36,895 nucleotides of DNA. Source: Myceligenerans salitolerans. GTDB taxonomy: Bacteria > Actinomycetota > Actinomycetes > Actinomycetales > Cellulomonadaceae. Below the pieces are notes generated by a model. The model ran no database searches. It was not told the DNA's origin and saw only the letters and a program-made list of their open reading frames with translations. Numbering within the stretch: position 1 is the first letter of the stretch; each line of letters begins with the position of its first letter. The translations under genes were made by a program, and so were the position numbers. This document shows, one piece after another, positions 16,061 to 24,214 of the stretch. The DNA is taken from assembly GCF_017349295.1 (NCBI RefSeq), contig NZ_JAFMPK010000039.1, positions 9,606 through 46,500 of the forward strand, written 5' to 3'.

Positions 16061-18574
16061 ATGTCATCCTCGTCCATCAGGGCAGGCTCGGCCGTCGTGG
16101 CCGGGCTCGCGCTCGTCGCCGCGGGGGCCGCCCTGCCCGCCCAGGCGGCACTGCCGTCACATCCGGTACCGACGCAGTCGTCGTCGTCCGGTTCGGCGTC
16201 GTCCGGTTCGGCGTGGTCCGACCCGGCGCACCGTTCCGCGCCCGGCTCGTCGTCCGCCCTGCCCGGATCCGCCGCGCCCGGATCCGCCGCGCCCGGATCC
16301 GCCCTGTCCGCGTCCGCCGCGGACACGTCCGGCTCGTCATGGCCGGGCCGCCCCGGACGGCCCGGCGGGCCGGGGAACGACTCCGCGCTGGAGGACCTGG
16401 ACCGCGGGCTGGTCGCGGCGGCGACCAGTGAGGGCGTGTTCCTGAGCTGGCGCCTGCTCGGGAACGAGGTCTCGGGTGCCACCGACACCGGCATGGCCGG
16501 GCCGGCCTTCGCCGTCTACCGCGACGGCCGACGCATCGCCGAGGTCGCCGACTCGACCAACTTCGTCGATCCTCGAGGCTCGGCCGACAGCCGCTACACG
16601 GTGCGCCCGCTCGACGGCCGGCACTCCGCGGGCCCCGCTGCCACCGTGCGTCCCTGGGCCGACGCCTTCCTGGACATCCCCCTGAACAAGCCGGCCGACG
16701 GCGTCACGCCCGCCGGCGAGGAGTACACGTACGGCGCCAACGACGCGTCGGTGGCCGATCTCGACGGTGACGGCGCGTACGAGATCGTCGTGAAGTGGGA
16801 CCCGTCCAACGCCAAGGACGTCTCTCAGAAGGGATACACGGGAAACACCTACATCGACGCCTACACGCTCGACGGCACGCAGCTCTGGCGCATCGACCTG
16901 GGCGTCAACATCCGCTCCGGCGCGCACTACACGCAGTTCCCGGTGTACGACCTCGACGGCGACGGCACCGCCGAGGTCATGATCAAGACCGCGCCCGGCA
17001 CGAAGGTGACGCGGTACCGGCACGGGCGCCCGGGGTCGTCGTCGTACCTCGACATCCCCCGCGACGACCGGCGTGCCGGCGTGCGCGACACCGACGACTA
17101 CCGCTTCTCCTCCGCCGACTACTACGAGCACCTCGTGGGGGTGCTCGCCGGCTGGTCGGAGCGGGAGGAGGTGACGAGCGGGCAGTGGCCCGCCACGCTG
17201 GAGGAGGCGTGGGGCATCGAGCCGCGGTGGGAGTACCCGCTGTCGGACGCCGACGCCCGCGCCGCGGCCGACCACTTCATCGACGTCTACGCGCCCGCCC
17301 GTTCGGGACGCAACGAGCTGCGCGACTTCGAGGGCTTCGTCATCACGGGCCCCGAGTACCTCACCGTGTTCGACGGCTCGACCGGCCGTGACCTGCAGAC
17401 GATCGACTACAAGCCCGGTCGGGGCGACGACGGCCTGCTGTGGGGCGACTACGCGATGAGCCGCATCGAGCCGGGCAACCGGGTGGACCGGTTCCTGGCG
17501 GGCGTGGCCCACCTGGGCGGCCCGGAGGAGAACGCCAGCGCGGTCTTCGCACGCGGCTACTACACGCGCACGACGCTCGTCGCTTACGACTGGGACGGCA
17601 GACGCCTGCACGAGCGGTGGTTCGCCGACTCGGGCCACGCGCCGATGTCGAACCCGTTCAACGACGGCCCGCACGGCGTCGAGGGGACGTCCGAGGAGTG
17701 GGGGACGCTGACCACGCAGGGCTTTCACTCGCTGTCGGCGGCCGACGTCGACGGCGACGGGCGGCACGAGATCGTCTACGGCTCCGCGACGCTCGACGAC
17801 GACGGGTCGCTGCTGTACTCCTCCTACGACACGATGCCGGAGGGATCGGCCGACCCCGGTGCCTGGGCCAAGCTCGGCCACGGCGACGCGATGGCCGTGA
17901 CCGACATCGACCCTGCGCGTCCGGGACTGGAGATCTGGACCTGCCACGAGGGCGGCGCCTGGGCGCCGTACGGACAGGCGATGCGCGACGCGGCCACCGG
18001 CGAGGTGCTGTTCGGCGCCTTCTCCGGACGGGACACGGGCCGCGCGATGATCGGTGACGTGGACCCTGCCACACCCGGCATCGAGGTCTGGGCGTCGATG
18101 CCGAACGGCACCCTCGGATCGGGAACGTTGTCCGCCACCGGTGGCCTGGTCTCTCCGGACACGATGGGCACGAACGCTTCGGTGCGGTGGGCCGGTGACG
18201 GCTCGACGCAGATCCTGGACGGCGGTGACGGTGCGACGCCGCGGATCGTGGACCGGCGGCGCGGCACGCTCCGCACTCTCGACGGGACGCTGACGAACAA
18301 CGGGACCAAGGGCAACGCGGCGTTGGTCGCGGACGTCCTGGGCGACTGGCGTGAGGAGGTGCTGGTGCGTACCGAGGACTCGTCGGCGCTGCGGCTCCAC
18401 CTGTCCACGGAGGTCTCGGACATCAAGCTGTACACCCTCATGCACGACCCGCAGTACCGGGTCGAGGTCGCGCGCCAGCAGACCGCTTACAACCAGCCGT
18501 CCCACCCGGGCTTCTACCTGGCCACGGACACGGACTGGAGCACCGTCCCGCTCCCGCCGAACGCCCGGGACTGA
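16061..18574 (+). CDS. Secreted rhamnogalacturonan lyase, polysaccharide lyase family 11
   Basis: It cleaves the rhamnose-galacturonate backbone of rhamnogalacturonan I by beta-elimination outside the cell. The precursor has 837 residues. A signal peptide ends near AQA at residue 29, and a Ser/Gly/Pro-rich linker covers about 30-108. The PL11 domain starts with the fibronectin-like GLVAAATSEGVFLSWRLLG and continues with YGANDASVADLDGDGAYEIVVKWDPSN, YTQFPVYDLDGDGTAEVMIKTAPGT, DADGDGRHEIVYGSATLDD-like repeats and QYRVEVARQQTAYNQPSHPGFY at the end. Several DxDGDG loops should bind calcium in the beta-propeller. I chose the ATG at 16061 because AAGGAG precedes it and it begins a proper signal peptide; an upstream ATG at 16007 has neither. 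Exo and endo forms (YesX and YesW type) cannot be told apart here. Confidence 0.94.
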   Translation: MSSSSIRAGSAVVAGLALVAAGAALPAQAALPSHPVPTQSSSSGSASSGSAWSDPAHRSAPGSSSALPGSAAPGSAAPGSALSASAADTSGSSWPGRPGRPGGPGNDSALEDLDRGLVAAATSEGVFLSWRLLGNEVSGATDTGMAGPAFAVYRDGRRIAEVADSTNFVDPRGSADSRYTVRPLDGRHSAGPAATVRPWADAFLDIPLNKPADGVTPAGEEYTYGANDASVADLDGDGAYEIVVKWDPSNAKDVSQKGYTGNTYIDAYTLDGTQLWRIDLGVNIRSGAHYTQFPVYDLDGDGTAEVMIKTAPGTKVTRYRHGRPGSSSYLDIPRDDRRAGVRDTDDYRFSSADYYEHLVGVLAGWSEREEVTSGQWPATLEEAWGIEPRWEYPLSDADARAAADHFIDVYAPARSGRNELRDFEGFVITGPEYLTVFDGSTGRDLQTIDYKPGRGDDGLLWGDYAMSRIEPGNRVDRFLAGVAHLGGPEENASAVFARGYYTRTTLVAYDWDGRRLHERWFADSGHAPMSNPFNDGPHGVEGTSEEWGTLTTQGFHSLSAADVDGDGRHEIVYGSATLDDDGSLLYSSYDTMPEGSADPGAWAKLGHGDAMAVTDIDPARPGLEIWTCHEGGAWAPYGQAMRDAATGEVLFGAFSGRDTGRAMIGDVDPATPGIEVWASMPNGTLGSGTLSATGGLVSPDTMGTNASVRWAGDGSTQILDGGDGATPRIVDRRRGTLRTLDGTLTNNGTKGNAALVADVLGDWREEVLVRTEDSSALRLHLSTEVSDIKLYTLMHDPQYRVEVARQQTAYNQPSHPGFYLATDTDWSTVPLPPNARD
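16261..16305. repeat. Three 15-bp tandem repeats in the PL11 linker
   Basis: GCCCGGATCCGCCGC occurs at 16261 and 16276, with a variant at 16291. It encodes repeated PGSAA in the linker between signal peptide and lyase domain. Copy number is likely to vary between strains. Confidence 0.85.
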
Positions 18575-18625
18575 ATCCCGCGGGGCGCGCCGCCCCGCCC
18601 CGGCCGGCCGGTGTCGCCCCGTGGC

Positions 18626-18660
18626 GCCCGGCCGGCCGGTGCCGACCGGCCGGTCCGGGC
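18626..18660. terminator. Candidate terminator after PL11
   Basis: The sequence folds into a hairpin of about 15 bp with one bulge: arms 18626-18640 and 18645-18660, loop GCCG, inner 9-bp arms perfect. It lies 52 bp after the lyase stop and before the GH42 operator. There is no T-tract, which is common for actinobacterial terminators, so the call rests on position and stem strength. Confidence 0.55.
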
Positions 18661-18703
18661 AGCCTGGTCGGCCCGGTCGGCCGCTGACCGGCCCGCCTTG
18701 GTT

Positions 18704-18715
18704 TGAACCGTTTCA
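18704..18715. promoter_or_regulatory. Rhamnose-module LacI operator before GH42
   Basis: TGAACCGTTTCA is identical to the site before the rhamnose mutarotase gene. It lies 16 bp upstream of the GH42 ATG. Confidence 0.8.
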
Positions 18716-18730
18716 TGACAGGATCCATCT

Positions 18731-20833
18731 ATGCGACGACGCACTTCTCCCCCGAACTTCGACCCCGCCGCGACCCGCCCCTGGAACGACGGCCTCGACG
18801 GCCTCGCGTTCGGCGGGGACTACAACCCGGAGCAGTGGCCCGACGACGTCCGCCTCGAGGACATCGAGCTCATGCGCGAGGCCGGCGTGAACATCGTCAG
18901 CCTGGCGATCTTCGCGTGGGCCACGATCGAGCCCCGCGAGGGCGAGTTCGACTGGGCCTGGCTCGACACCACCATGGACCGCCTCCACGCGGCGGGCATC
19001 CGTGTCGCCCTGGCCACGGCCACCGCGGCCGCCCCGCCGTGGCTCACCCGCGCGCACCCCGAGATCCTGCCCCGGCGTTCCGACGACGCGGTCCTGCACC
19101 AGGGATCGCGCCAGACCTACTCGATCCACCACCCGGTCTTCCGTGACTACGCGATCGCCATGGCCGGCCGTGTCGCGCGCCGCTACGCCGACCATCCGGC
19201 CCTCGCGCTGTGGCACGTCGACAACGAGATCGGCTGCCACAACCCGCGCGACTACTCGCCCGCCGCCGCGGACGCCTTCCGGGACTGGCTGCGCGAGCGC
19301 TACGGCGATCTGGACCGACTGAACGCGGCCTGGGGCACGGCGTTCTGGTCACAGCGGTACGGGTCGTTCGACGACGTGCTCCCGCCGCTGGACACGACAG
19401 CGTTCGGGAACCCCACCCAGTTGCTCGACTTCGACCGCTTCAGCTCCGACGCGCTCCTGGACTACTACCGTGACCTGCGCGACACGCTCCGCGAGATCAC
19501 CCCGCACGTGCCGACCACCACCAACCTCATGGCCGGCAGCCACAAGGAGATGGACTACTTCTCCTGGGCCGACGACCTCGACGTCGTCGCGAACGACAAC
19601 TACACGATGTCCGCCGACCCCGACCGGCACCTGCTGCTCTCCCTCAGCGCGGACCTGTCCCGCGGGATCGCGAGCGGCGAACCGTGGATCCTGATGGAGC
19701 ACTCCACGAGCGCGGTCAACTGGCAGCCGCGCAACCGCGCCAAACAGCCCGGCGAGATGCTCCGCAACTCGCTCGCCCACGTCGCGCGCGGGGCCGACGC
19801 CGTCATGTTCTTCCAGTGGCGCGCCTCCCGGGCCGGCGCCGAGAAATACCACAGCGCCCTCGTGCCGCACGCGGGAACGGACTCCGACCTGTGGCGGGAC
19901 GTCGTCGAACTGGGCCAGGCGGTCAAGGCGCTCGGGGAGGTGCGCGGCTCCCGCGTCGCCGCGCGGGCGGCTCTCGTCCTGGACTGGCCCGCCTGGTGGG
20001 CCTGCGACCAGGACGTCCACCCCACGCAGGTGCGGTACACGGACCAGGTCCTCGCCTGGTACAAGGCGCTGTGGCGGCTCGGGGTGACGGCGGACATCGT
20101 GCCGCCGAGCCGCGACCTGGACGGCTACGACCTCGTCGTGGTGCCGACCCTGTACCTCGTGTCGGACGCCGACGCCGCCCGCGTGCGCGCCGCGGCCGAG
20201 CGTGGTGCCACCGTCCTGATCACCTACTTCTCGGGGATCGTGGACGAGAACGACCACATCCGTCTCGGTGGTTATCCCGGCGCCTACCGCGACCTGCTGG
20301 GAGTGCGGACGCAGGAGTTCTTCCCGCTCCAGGAGGGTGAGTCGGTACGGGTGTCCGGCGCGTCGTTGCCGGACGGCGGCGTCTCCGCCGGCCTGTGGAC
20401 GGAGAAGACGACGGTGTCCGACGGCGTCGAGGTGATCGCCGCCTACGACGACGGGCCGCTTCCGGGCGGCCCGGCGATCACCCGCCGGGTGGTCCCGGCC
20501 GGCCTCCGCGATTCGGCCTCCTCGGCAGGTGCGCCTTCGCCGGCGGGCGCCGCCTGGTACGTCGCCACCCGGCTGTCCGACGACGGAGTCGCCCACATCG
20601 CGCACCGCGTCGCCGAGGAGGCCGGCGTACTCCCGGACGCGGCGGCCCCGCAGGGGGTCGAGGTGGTCAGGCGTGTCGCCGACGATGCCGAGTTCGTCTT
20701 CGCGATCAACCACACGGACGGTGACGCGGTCCTGGAGTCCGTGGCCGGTACCGACCTCCTGACCGGTGAGAACGTCACTTCCCCGGCGACGGTCCCCGCC
20801 GGCGGCGTCCGGGTGGTGCGCGTCCTGCCGTGA
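18731..20833 (+). CDS. Beta-galactosidase, glycoside hydrolase family 42
   Basis: It removes terminal beta-galactosyl residues, here probably from galactan side chains or galactose-decorated rhamnogalacturonan fragments. The protein has 700 residues, normal for GH42, with no signal peptide, so it is intracellular. The N-terminal FGGDYNPEQWP is typical. The probable acid/base is Glu166 in WHVDNEIG and the nucleophile Glu323 in ILMEHST. The middle beta-galactosidase trimerisation domain follows from about residue 400, and the C-terminal domain ends with DLLTGENV. A short low-complexity stretch lies near residues 595-610. AGGA 7 nt before the ATG at 18731 sets the start. An operator sits directly upstream, so it is a single-gene unit of the rhamnose regulon, equivalent to YesZ of B. 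subtilis. Confidence 0.94.
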   Translation: MRRRTSPPNFDPAATRPWNDGLDGLAFGGDYNPEQWPDDVRLEDIELMREAGVNIVSLAIFAWATIEPREGEFDWAWLDTTMDRLHAAGIRVALATATAAAPPWLTRAHPEILPRRSDDAVLHQGSRQTYSIHHPVFRDYAIAMAGRVARRYADHPALALWHVDNEIGCHNPRDYSPAAADAFRDWLRERYGDLDRLNAAWGTAFWSQRYGSFDDVLPPLDTTAFGNPTQLLDFDRFSSDALLDYYRDLRDTLREITPHVPTTTNLMAGSHKEMDYFSWADDLDVVANDNYTMSADPDRHLLLSLSADLSRGIASGEPWILMEHSTSAVNWQPRNRAKQPGEMLRNSLAHVARGADAVMFFQWRASRAGAEKYHSALVPHAGTDSDLWRDVVELGQAVKALGEVRGSRVAARAALVLDWPAWWACDQDVHPTQVRYTDQVLAWYKALWRLGVTADIVPPSRDLDGYDLVVVPTLYLVSDADAARVRAAAERGATVLITYFSGIVDENDHIRLGGYPGAYRDLLGVRTQEFFPLQEGESVRVSGASLPDGGVSAGLWTEKTTVSDGVEVIAAYDDGPLPGGPAITRRVVPAGLRDSASSAGAPSPAGAAWYVATRLSDDGVAHIAHRVAEEAGVLPDAAAPQGVEVVRRVADDAEFVFAINHTDGDAVLESVAGTDLLTGENVTSPATVPAGGVRVVRVLP

Positions 20834-20907
20834 GGCGTGCGGCGCGACCGTGAGCCGTGGCCTGTGTCCCGCGACCCGGGACCCGTGAGGCGCACGGCGC
20901 CTTCCGT

Positions 20908-20948
20908 GCCCGCGGTGTATCCGGCAGCCCGCCGGGCACACCGCGGGC
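20908..20948. terminator. Candidate bidirectional terminator between GH42 and APC permease
   Basis: Perfect 11-bp arms GCCCGCGGTGT (20908-20918) and ACACCGCGGGC (20938-20948) enclose a 19-nt loop that can itself pair. It sits in the 128-bp gap between convergent genes, as expected for a shared transcription end. Confidence 0.6.
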
Positions 20949-20961
20949 CGGACGCGGCCCG

Positions 20962-22419
20962 TCAGCCGGTGCCGCCCTCCGCATCCCCCGGGTCACCGAT
21001 GGACCGAGGGTCGGAGATCCGGGTCCTCTGGCCGACCAGCCTGTTGGTGAGCCACGTCAGGATGCCCAGCGCCAGCCCGATCCCGAGCAGCCATGCCGCG
21101 ATCTCGTACTGGATCACCGCGCGTCCGGTCCACGGCCCGACGAAGAAGGCGCAGCTGATCGCTCCGATGATCGGCAGGACCGTCGGCGCGCGGAAATGGG
21201 ACCGTTCGATCCGGTCCCTGCGCAGCACCAGGACGCAGACGTTCACGATCGCGAAGACGGCGAGCAGGAGCAGCGCCGTCGTCCCGCCGAGGGCCGAGAC
21301 CACGCTGTTCTCCGGGTCACGGCTCACGAACCAGATGAGACCGAACGCGATCGCCGTCGTGCAGAGAATCGCGGCCCACGGGGTACGCCGCGTCGGGCCG
21401 ACCTTGCCGAGGAACGACGGCAGCACGTTCTGCTTCGCCATCCCGTACAGCAGTCGCGAGGCCATGAGCATGTTGATCAGCGCCGAGTTGGCCACCGCGA
21501 ACATCGAGACGAAGGGGAGGACGTCGGCGGCCGGTATCCCGGGTGCCGCCCGTTCCACGACCAGGACCAGCGGCGTACTCTCCGCGGCGGCCAGCTCACC
21601 GACCGGCACGATCGCGACGGCGAAGATCGCGATCAGCACGTAGATGAGACCGGTGATGCCGATCCCGGCGATCATCATCCGGGGGAAGTTCCGCACCGGA
21701 TCGTGGGTCTCCTCGGCCATGTTCACCGAGTCCTCGAAGCCCACCATCGCGAAGAACGCCAGTGAGGTCGCGGCCGTCACCGCGAAGAACGCGCTCTTGT
21801 CGCCCGGGCTGTCGAACACCACCGTGCGGCTGAAGTCGACCCTGTCGGCGAACATCGCGTAGAAGCCCACCAGGATCACGAGCAGCAGACCCGACAGCTC
21901 CACGAGCGTGAGGAAGATGTTCGTCCTGACGCTCTCGCCCACGCCGCGCAGGTTGATCGCGGCCACCGATGCCATGAACAGCAGGGCGACGACGATGATC
22001 AGCGTGGCATTCTGCTTGTCGAGCCCGAAGCCGAGCGCGAGGTTCTCGGCGAACGCCCGCGACGCCGTCGACGCGGACGTGATGCCCGAGCACATCACGG
22101 TGAAGCACACCATGAACGTGAACAGGTGGATCCCGAACGCCTTGTGCGTGTAGAGGGCGGCACCCGCGGCGTGCGGATACTTCGTCACGAGCTCCAGGTA
22201 CGAGAACGCCGTGACCAGCGCGACCAGGAACGCGACGAGGAACGGTGCCCACGCGGCGCCGCCCACCTCCGCGGCGACCTGCCCGGTCAGCGCGTACACG
22301 CCCGTGCCGAGGATGTCCCCGACGATGAACAGCAGCAGGAGCTTCGGCCCCATGACCCGCCTGAGCTCGGTCGGCTCCTCACCCGGGACGGTCCGCTGAT
22401 CGGGCGCCGGCCGGCTCAT
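20962..22419 (-). CDS. APC-superfamily amino acid/polyamine permease
   Basis: This is a membrane transporter of 485 residues with about twelve predicted segments. The first carries the APC signature GDILGTGVYALTGQVA; GFEDSVNMAEETHDPVRNFPR between segments 5 and 6 is also typical of the amino acid permease branch. GGGAGG precedes the ATG at 22419, and the start overlaps the lacI stop as ATGA, so permease and regulator are made together. The coupling to a rhamnose-type regulator is odd, since APC proteins usually move amino acids or amines. The cargo is unknown; a family error is unlikely, but the physiological link is open. A long open frame continues upstream through lacI, but the frame change and start signals show two genes. 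Confidence 0.88.
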   Translation of the reverse strand: MSRPAPDQRTVPGEEPTELRRVMGPKLLLLFIVGDILGTGVYALTGQVAAEVGGAAWAPFLVAFLVALVTAFSYLELVTKYPHAAGAALYTHKAFGIHLFTFMVCFTVMCSGITSASTASRAFAENLALGFGLDKQNATLIIVVALLFMASVAAINLRGVGESVRTNIFLTLVELSGLLLVILVGFYAMFADRVDFSRTVVFDSPGDKSAFFAVTAATSLAFFAMVGFEDSVNMAEETHDPVRNFPRMMIAGIGITGLIYVLIAIFAVAIVPVGELAAAESTPLVLVVERAAPGIPAADVLPFVSMFAVANSALINMLMASRLLYGMAKQNVLPSFLGKVGPTRRTPWAAILCTTAIAFGLIWFVSRDPENSVVSALGGTTALLLLAVFAIVNVCVLVLRRDRIERSHFRAPTVLPIIGAISCAFFVGPWTGRAVIQYEIAAWLLGIGLALGILTWLTNRLVGQRTRISDPRSIGDPGDAEGGTG

Positions 22420-23492
22420 CGCGGCCTCCCGGCCTCGGGAGAGCTCGCCGACGACTCCCGGACCACGAGCTCCGGGGAGAACACCACCTGTTCCGGTGCC
22501 GAGTCCTCCGGGCGGAACAGGAGATCGGCCGCACGCGTGCCCAGCTCGGACGTCGGCTGCCGCACCGAGCTCAAGGGTGTGGCGAGCTCCGCCGCGAAGG
22601 TGACGTCGTCGTAGCCGACCACCGCCATCCCCTGCGGTACGGCCACGCCCTCCCGACGGAGCGTGCGCAGGACACCCAACGCCACCAGGTCGTTCACGCA
22701 GAACACGGCGGTGGGGCGCGTGCGCGCGGGCAGCGCGACGACCTCCCGGATCCCCGCCTCGCCGCCGTCCGGCGTCAGGCCGGGCACGGTGATCTCCACC
22801 AGCGCCGTCCCGGGGTCCAGCCCGGCGTCGGCCATCGCCGCGGCGGCGCCGTCGCGCCGGTCCCGGCACTGCCGGATGGTGTGCGGACCGTTCAGCAGGG
22901 CGATCCGCTCGTGGCCCTGGGCGATCAGGTGCTCGACGGCGAGACGTCCGCCCGCCACGTCGTCCACCGCGACCGACGCCAGCTCCGGAACCGGCGACGG
23001 CCGGTCGAGCAGCACCGCGGCGGTACCCCGTTCCCGCACCGCCAGGACGTGGTCGATGTCGTCCGTGGCGGGGCTCACGATGACGCCCTGGACGCCGTGT
23101 TCCTCGTAGAGACGCAGATAGCGGCGTTCGCGGTCCAGGTCCTCGTCGGACCCGGCGACCATCAGCGTGAACGAGTCGCGCTCGAGGCGGTCCTGGATCC
23201 CGCGGGCGGCGTCGGTGAAGAAGGGGTTCGCGAGGTCCAGCACCACGACTCCGACGCTCGTCAAGGTACCGGCGCGGAGCTGCCGTGCCGAGCCGTTGCG
23301 CACGAAGTTCAGTTCGGCGATGGCGGCCTCCACCCGCTCGCGGGTCGCGGGGAGGACGCGCTCGGGCTTGTTGAGCACGTTCGAGACCGTGCCGACGGCG
23401 ACGCCGGCAGCCTTGGCGACGTCGGTGATCGATGCCCGACGGCGTGGTGTGCGGGCGTTCGCCGCGTTCGACGCCTTCGTGGAATTGGCCAT
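22416..23492 (-). CDS. LacI-family regulator of the rhamnose/rhamnogalacturonan module
   Basis: This repressor has 358 residues. The helix-turn-helix ASITDVAKAAGVAVGTVSNVLNKPERV is at about residues 20-46, and the effector domain has VGVVVLDLANPFFTDAARG, AVFCVNDLVALGVLRTL and MAVVGYDDVTFAAELATPLSSV. The recognition helix differs from that of the glucuronate regulator, fitting a different operator. The ATG at 23492 has no good ribosome site (only GGGG very close), so a leaderless or weakly translated message is likely. A palindrome lies 9 bp upstream, which suggests autorepression. The same palindrome occurs before mutarotase, rhamnose isomerase and GH42. The ligand is inferred to be L-rhamnose or a pathway intermediate. 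Confidence 0.92.
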   Translation of the reverse strand: MANSTKASNAANARTPRRRASITDVAKAAGVAVGTVSNVLNKPERVLPATRERVEAAIAELNFVRNGSARQLRAGTLTSVGVVVLDLANPFFTDAARGIQDRLERDSFTLMVAGSDEDLDRERRYLRLYEEHGVQGVIVSPATDDIDHVLAVRERGTAAVLLDRPSPVPELASVAVDDVAGGRLAVEHLIAQGHERIALLNGPHTIRQCRDRRDGAAAAMADAGLDPGTALVEITVPGLTPDGGEAGIREVVALPARTRPTAVFCVNDLVALGVLRTLRREGVAVPQGMAVVGYDDVTFAAELATPLSSVRQPTSELGTRAADLLFRPEDSAPEQVVFSPELVVRESSASSPEAGRPR

Positions 23493-23500
23493 ACCCCATT

Positions 23501-23514
23501 ATGAAGCGATTCAT
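23501..23514. promoter_or_regulatory. Rhamnose-module LacI operator (autoregulatory)
   Basis: ATGAAGCGATTCAT is a near-perfect palindrome 9 bp upstream of the lacI start. Its centre is 71 bp from the mutarotase operator, close to seven helical turns, so looping across the divergent promoters is possible. Confidence 0.78.
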
Positions 23515-23572
23515 GTGCGGGACGGGCGGGTCGGACACCGAACGGTCCGCCGGGCATCATGGGGTACGGTTC

Positions 23573-23584
23573 TGAACCGTTTCA
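23573..23584. promoter_or_regulatory. Rhamnose-module LacI operator before rhaM
   Basis: TGAACCGTTTCA, identical to the GH42 site, lies 35 bp before the mutarotase ATG. Confidence 0.8.
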
Positions 23585-23619
23585 ATCCAGCGAGATCCAG
23601 GACGAGGAGAGAGTCGACG

Positions 23620-24009
23620 ATGACGAGTTCCACGGGCAACACCTCTGCGCGGCGCGGGCGCGTGTGCTTCACCTCGCGAGTCCGGCCCGACCGGCTCGAC
23701 GAGTACCGCGCGGCGCATGCCGCCGTCTGGCCGGAGATGCTGGAGGCGCTGCGCGACACCGGCTGGCGCGACTACCACCTGTACCTGCGCGACGACGGCC
23801 TGCTGGTCGGCGTCCTCGAGACCGACGACTACGACGCCGCGCAGGCGGGCATGGCGGCCACCGTGGTCAACGCACGGTGGCAGGCCGCGATGAGCGGCTT
23901 CTTCGTCGACGAGGGCAGCCCGGACGAGGGCTTCGTGATCCTCGACGAGGTCTTCCACCTGGAGTCCCAGCTGCGTGCGGCAGGCCTTCCGGTGGCGCCG
24001 CGAGACTGA
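23620..24009 (+). CDS. rhaM: L-rhamnose mutarotase
   Basis: It interconverts the alpha and beta anomers of L-rhamnose so that the isomerase receives its preferred form. The protein has 129 residues, slightly longer than the usual 104-115 because of a Ser/Thr/Gly-rich N-terminus. Family features are VCFTSRVRPDRLDEYRAAHAAVWPEM with the catalytic His33, then WRDYHLYLRDDGLLVGVLETDDY, and a late GFVILDEVFHL. AGGAG lies 10 nt before the ATG at 23620; the open frame reaches further upstream but without family similarity. The gene is divergent from lacI and preceded by its operator. Confidence 0.93.
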   Translation: MTSSTGNTSARRGRVCFTSRVRPDRLDEYRAAHAAVWPEMLEALRDTGWRDYHLYLRDDGLLVGVLETDDYDAAQAGMAATVVNARWQAAMSGFFVDEGSPDEGFVILDEVFHLESQLRAAGLPVAPRD

Positions 24010-24055
24010 GGATCCCCGTGCGCGGCTCGCCGACGCCGTCCCGGGCACTGAACCC

Positions 24056-24085
24056 TTGACGGTTCGGCGGAATCTCTCGTAACGT
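24056..24085 (+). promoter_or_regulatory. Candidate promoter of the GH87-like gene
   Basis: TTGACG at 24056 and TAACGT at 24080 are separated by 18 bp. No rhamnose-module operator is seen here, so the gene may be controlled differently from its neighbours. Confidence 0.45.
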
Positions 24086-24150
24086 CATGACTGCAAGAAG
24101 TTGACAGCAAGGAAGCAAGAAACTCTGCATCAATCGCAACTCTTCAATCT

Positions 24151-24180
24151 CGCCCCTCGGGCAGCGCTGCCCGAGGGGCG
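24151..24180. promoter_or_regulatory. Perfect 30-bp palindrome in the leader of the GH87-like gene
   Basis: The two 15-nt halves (CGCCCCTCGGGCAGC and its reverse complement) are exact. The RNA would form a strong hairpin 35 nt before the start codon, downstream of the candidate promoter. It could attenuate transcription, protect the mRNA 5' end, or end rhaM transcripts. No T-tract follows. Confidence 0.75.
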
Positions 24181-24214
24181 ACGAACCCGCGCAGGCGGGA
24201 GAACGAGGACGTTC

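Noticed and set aside
20962-23538. A fused regulator-permease protein
   Set aside because: The permease frame stays open through lacI, but lacI is in another frame, ends with TGA overlapping the permease ATG, and the permease has its own GGGAGG site.
24086-24214. Riboswitch in the GH87-like leader
   Set aside because: Only one simple palindrome is visible and no conserved aptamer elements are recognised.
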